Shown here in pieces: positions 5,869-7,691 of a stretch of DNA of 7,691 bases. The notes beneath the pieces are model-generated. The model ran no database searches. It was not told the DNA's origin and saw nothing but the letters and a program-made list of their open reading frames with translations. This DNA is from Chlorobiota bacterium (GTDB lineage: Bacteria > Bacteroidota > Ignavibacteria > SZUA-365 > JAADGX01). Position 1 is the stretch's first letter. The number at the start of each line of letters is the position of its first letter. A program made the translations under genes and the position numbers. The DNA lies in contig JAADGX010000027.1 of NCBI GenBank assembly GCA_013152135.1, positions 932 through 8,622 on the forward strand, given 5' to 3'.

Positions 5869-7059
5869 TTACAACAAATTGAGAATGGGAATCACCTTTT
5901 CCTGCACGGGGCCGGTAACTTCCACAGTTCCTTCATCGGTTACGAAGACGTCGATCTCGGTTCGGAAGCCCAGCTTTTCCTCTTCGATGTAGATGCCGGG
6001 TTCAATGGAGAAGCAGGTACCGGGAAGAATCGTGCGCTCGTCCTTGGTTTCGAGATTATCGATGTTGACGCCGTTGCCGTGCACTTCGAGACCGATGTTG
6101 TGGCCCGTGCGATGCGTGAAGTACTCGCCGTACCCGGCGTCGATAATGACCTTTCGGCAGGCGTCGTCAACCTCCCATCCGTACACGGGAGTGTTCGAAG
6201 CGAATCGCTCCTCGACCAGGCGCAAGGCGGCGTCGCGGGCGGCACGGGCTATCTGGAAGAGGTCTTCCACGCGCTCCGGGACTTCCGTACCGATGTACCC
6301 CATCCACGTGATGTCGTAGTAGATGCTCCCGGGGCGGTTTTTCTTCGCCCAGAGGTCGATGAGAACAAGGTCGCCTTCTTTCATGCCGAAGCTGTTCTCC
6401 TCGGTGGGTTCGAAGTGCGGGTCGGCAGCATGCTCATTGACGGCAACGATGGGGCCGTCGTCCCAGGTCATGTCGTTTTTCCTCATGAGGTCGTGCATGA
6501 ACGCCTGGATTTCCACTTCCCGCGGACTCTCACCGGCCTTGATGCGCCGGGCGATTTCCTTGAAGGCCTCGTCCTTGACCATCTGCATAACGGCGCCGGC
6601 TTCCTTGTGACTTTCCCAATCGTCCATGCTGAGATGTGCCTCGAATTTCCCGACCAGGTCGGCGCTGGAAACCACTTCCACGCCGAAACTACGGACCAGG
6701 TCGACGGTGCCAGCATCGACGATGGAGACGTAGGGGATGGCGTTGTTCGGCGAGTACTGCATGGCGACTTTGCGTGCGCCGGAAAGGATGGAGCGAAGGA
6801 GGTCCTGCTGCTGCTGCCAGGGGAGATACACGTGCTTTTTCCCCGGCAGGTGATCGCACCGCCAGGGTTCAATGCGGTGGACGAGCTTTTGCGGTTCCCC
6901 AACGGCGGGGATGTAGTAATACCAACGTCTTGAAGCGAAGCGGCTTGTGTCCATGTTCAGGATACGGGCGGCGATGGCGTCGCGGTTGTGAAAGTCGTAG
7001 AATAACCACCCGTCCATGGAGGCTTCTTTCAAGGCGGCTTGGATTGCTGTAATGTTCAT
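5869..7059 (-). CDS. M24-family metallopeptidase (aminopeptidase P / Xaa-Pro dipeptidase-like)
   Basis: This is a 396-residue cytoplasmic peptidase of the 'pita-bread' fold. Residues 1 to about 145 form the N-terminal creatinase-like domain (DGWLFYDFHNRDA at 16-28). Residues of about 150-396 form the catalytic domain. The five metal ligands of the family are all found: Asp235 (VLIDLWA), Asp249 (YYDIT), His320 (RTGHNIG), Glu353 (SIEPGIY) and Glu368 (FRTEID). His327 (LEVHGNG) is the usual second histidine. After Asp249 the sequence is T-W-M-G where many relatives have T-R-T, so the substrate may differ from a textbook Xaa-Pro dipeptide. The ATG at 7059 is preceded by GAGAGGA (7067-7061), very close to the start. 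A TATCTTCT at 7106-7099 is a possible -10/-7 box. The symporter gene follows it on the same strand. Confidence 0.93.
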   Translation of the reverse strand: MNITAIQAALKEASMDGWLFYDFHNRDAIAARILNMDTSRFASRRWYYYIPAVGEPQKLVHRIEPWRCDHLPGKKHVYLPWQQQQDLLRSILSGARKVAMQYSPNNAIPYVSIVDAGTVDLVRSFGVEVVSSADLVGKFEAHLSMDDWESHKEAGAVMQMVKDEAFKEIARRIKAGESPREVEIQAFMHDLMRKNDMTWDDGPIVAVNEHAADPHFEPTEENSFGMKEGDLVLIDLWAKKNRPGSIYYDITWMGYIGTEVPERVEDLFQIARAARDAALRLVEERFASNTPVYGWEVDDACRKVIIDAGYGEYFTHRTGHNIGLEVHGNGVNIDNLETKDERTILPGTCFSIEPGIYIEEEKLGFRTEIDVFVTDEGTVEVTGPVQEKVIPILNLL

Positions 7060-7133
7060 GTCCTCTCTCGTATAATTCAGTAGTCGTACAATTCCCAGAG
7101 AAGATAGTAATTATTTTCGGGAACACCACCCGG

Positions 7134-7162
7134 TGGAACATGGAACAAGCAATGGAATGGAA
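7134..7162 (+). repeat. Short tandem TGGAA repeats in the gap before the tRNA
   Basis: Two adjacent TGGAACA copies (7134-7147) are followed 5 nt later by two adjacent TGGAA copies (7153-7162). They lie in the 221-nt gap (7060-7280) between the divergent M24 gene and the tRNA. An open frame across this gap (7140-7379) runs through the tRNA and has no credible protein features, so I see no gene here apart from the tRNA promoter candidate. Confidence 0.4.
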
Positions 7163-7241
7163 TAAATCGTGGAGGCGAGCCGTTCCGTCCGTGGCGGAGG
7201 TGTTCGATGCATCTGGGATGAAAGAGGGCAGGCTGGGTGGA

Positions 7242-7270
7242 TTGATTTTCGACCCTTGCTTTTGTAACTT
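7242..7270 (+). promoter_or_regulatory. Candidate promoter of the tRNA-Ala gene
   Basis: TTGATT (7242-7247) and TAACTT (7265-7270) are separated by 17 nt and would start transcription near 7277, about 4 nt before the mature tRNA. A start this close to the mature end suits a tRNA gene. The -10 matches TATAAT at only 3 of 6 positions, but it does contain the TAnnTT core of Bacteroidota promoters. It could also drive the downstream leader and Nif3 gene. Confidence 0.4.
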
Positions 7271-7280
7271 AATTGAACAT

Positions 7281-7356
7281 GGGGCTGTAGCTCAGTTGGG
7301 AGAGCGCTACATTCGCATTGTAGAGGTCGAGGGTTCGACTCCCTTCAGCTCCACCA
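7281..7356 (+). tRNA. tRNA-Ala, anticodon CGC, with encoded CCA
   Basis: All arms fold in a standard 76-nt cloverleaf. The acceptor arm is GGGGCTG with CAGCTCC, the D arm GCTC with GAGC, the anticodon stem CTACA with TGTAG around loop TTCGCAT, and the T arm GAGGG with CCCTT around TTCGACT. A73 and CCA follow. The anticodon is CGC (7314-7316), reading GCG alanine codons. The third acceptor pair is G-U, the main alanine identity element, which confirms the amino acid independently of the anticodon. The CCA end is encoded in the DNA. Confidence 0.97.
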
Positions 7357-7365
7357 TTGGTAATC

Positions 7366-7371
7366 GAGGAG
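7366..7371 (+). promoter_or_regulatory. Shine-Dalgarno of the possible leader ORF
   Basis: GAGGAG begins 10 nt after the tRNA CCA end, and 4 nt separate it from the ATG at 7376. It is among the best Shine-Dalgarno matches in the window. By contrast, the Nif3 ATG has only T residues before it. Confidence 0.45.
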
Positions 7372-7375
7372 TTTT

Positions 7376-7489
7376 ATGAAACCTGGTGTCTATTTATTCT
7401 GTAACCCAAAAAAGAAAATTGTAACGACGACAACCGGGAAAATTCCTCATCTGCATGCACTGACTGACTCAAGTGCATTTTTTTTATGA
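7376..7489 (+). CDS. Possible 37-codon leader ORF coupled to the Nif3 gene
   Basis: An ATG after GAGGAG opens a 37-codon frame that ends in TGA at 7487-7489. The stop overlaps the Nif3 ATG (7486-7488) as ATGA, the usual arrangement for translational coupling. The peptide begins MKPGVYLFCNPKKKIV, then has four consecutive Thr codons (ACG ACG ACA ACC, 7424-7435), and ends in AFFL. The last eleven codons overlap a terminator-like hairpin with T8. I recognise no protein family. About a third of its third codon positions are G or C, much lower than in the neighbouring genes, so it does not look like a normal protein gene. It could be a regulatory leader peptide read for the act of translation, or a chance frame through a tRNA terminator. 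An open frame of this length alone is not rare. The Shine-Dalgarno and exact ATGA overlap are what raise it above noise. Confidence 0.38.
   Translation: MKPGVYLFCNPKKKIVTTTTGKIPHLHALTDSSAFFL
7455..7485 (+). terminator. Intrinsic terminator or attenuator between tRNA-Ala and the Nif3 gene
   Basis: ATGCACT (7455-7461) and AGTGCAT (7472-7478) form a perfect 7-bp stem with a 10-nt loop. The T run at 7478-7485 (8 T, the first being in the stem) follows directly. This is the best terminator candidate in the window and would end the tRNA transcript. Its T-tract touches the Nif3 start codon at 7486, and the whole hairpin lies inside the possible leader ORF. A ribosome on that ORF would therefore cover the hairpin. 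Stem GC content is modest, so termination may be partial. Confidence 0.6.
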
Positions 7490-7691
7490 TAAAGGTCCAA
7501 GAAGTTCTCAATATCCTGAACGAGTGGGCACCGCCGGCCGTCGCGTGGGAGAGGGATAATGTCGGTCTTCTGGTCGGCAATCCCGGCGCTGAAATCACCG
7601 GCATCCTGGTTGCGCCGGATGTGACTCGTGAAGTCGTCTACGAGGCACGGGAACGAGGCGCAAACCTCATAGTGGCCCATCACCCGGTGAT
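7486..7691 (+). CDS. Nif3-family dinuclear metal-centre protein, N-terminal part (cut by window end)
   Basis: The first 68 residues are visible. They match the Nif3/YbgI family (often annotated as GTP cyclohydrolase 1 type 2 homologues): NILNEWAPP at 9-17, W21 and DNVGLLVG at 24-31 in the conserved W-x-x-x-N-x-G-L pattern, APDVT at 43-47, then ANLIVAHHPV at 59-68 with the metal-binding His65 and His66. Family members are usually hexameric with a two-metal site. Their true reaction is poorly settled. The ATG at 7486 is firm because the family N-terminus aligns there and no other Met occurs in the visible part. It has no Shine-Dalgarno, being preceded by eight T residues, so translation may depend on the overlapping upstream ORF. 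The metal ligands from the C-terminal half lie outside the window. Confidence 0.93.
   Translation, partial: MIKVQEVLNILNEWAPPAVAWERDNVGLLVGNPGAEITGILVAPDVTREVVYEARERGANLIVAHHPV

Noticed and set aside
6079..6933. A 284-codon plus-strand frame opposite the M24 peptidase
   Set aside because: All five metal ligands are on the minus strand. The plus-strand frame is a mirror effect of codon bias.
7140..7379. A 79-codon plus-strand frame running through the tRNA
   Set aside because: It translates the tRNA itself, giving the G-A-V-A-Q-L-G-E-R type string that is a known artefact of reading tRNA genes as protein.
7339..7400. tRNA 3' end as an integration (attachment) site
   Set aside because: No second copy of the tRNA 3' end and no integrase or mobile gene is seen in the window. 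The flanking genes are ordinary housekeeping genes.
7447..7683. Minus-strand frame of 78 codons opposite the Nif3 start
   Set aside because: The plus strand carries the recognisable Nif3 N-terminus with DNVG and HHP motifs.

Overview
The window is a GC-rich stretch (high fifties percent by eye) of ordinary bacterial chromosome. It carries seven complete protein genes, two genes cut by the window edges, one tRNA and a possible leader ORF. The PorV/PorQ-like outer-membrane protein and the DUF1684 lipoprotein point to the Bacteroidota/Ignavibacteria side of the FCB group. The Nif3-, M24- and SSS-type proteins have the general look of that group too. Shine-Dalgarno sequences are mixed: strong before the Nudix gene, moderate before the HD and M24 genes, weak or absent elsewhere. 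One candidate promoter resembles the Bacteroidota TTTG/TAnnTTTG type and another the general TTGACA/TATAAT type. The lineage is an inference from family resemblance and not a proof.

Left part (1-1763, minus strand): a cell-envelope operon reads right to left. A PorV/PorQ-like outer-membrane protein is followed 7 nt later by a DUF1684 lipoprotein. That gene overlaps by 11 nt the start of another lipoprotein-like gene, of which only the signal peptide and lipid-attachment Cys lie inside the window. A divergent 163-nt intergenic region separates this operon from the plus-strand genes.

Middle part (1927-4224, plus strand): an MscS-type mechanosensitive channel overlaps by 4 nt (GTGA) a Nudix hydrolase of the ADP-ribose pyrophosphatase kind. 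After 76 nt comes a stand-alone HD-domain hydrolase of the MESH1 / small alarmone hydrolase kind. The theme is osmotic and stress physiology plus nucleotide clean-up.

Right part (4315-7059, minus strand): an M24 (aminopeptidase P / Xaa-Pro dipeptidase-like) metallopeptidase is followed 72 nt later by a sodium:solute symporter, which converges on the HD gene. They may form a small peptide or amino-acid utilisation unit.

Far right (7281-7691, plus strand): a complete tRNA-Ala(CGC) with encoded CCA is followed by the start of a Nif3-family dinuclear-metal protein, truncated by the window end. Between them is the least expected structure of the window. A 37-codon ORF starts 19 nt after the tRNA with its own GAGGAG Shine-Dalgarno, contains four consecutive Thr codons and ends in an ATGA overlap with the Nif3 start. 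Its last codons form a terminator-like hairpin followed by eight T residues. This looks like an attenuator-style leader, or a tRNA terminator that happens to be open in one frame. The sequence alone cannot decide. No CRISPR array, insertion sequence, phage gene or defence system is visible.
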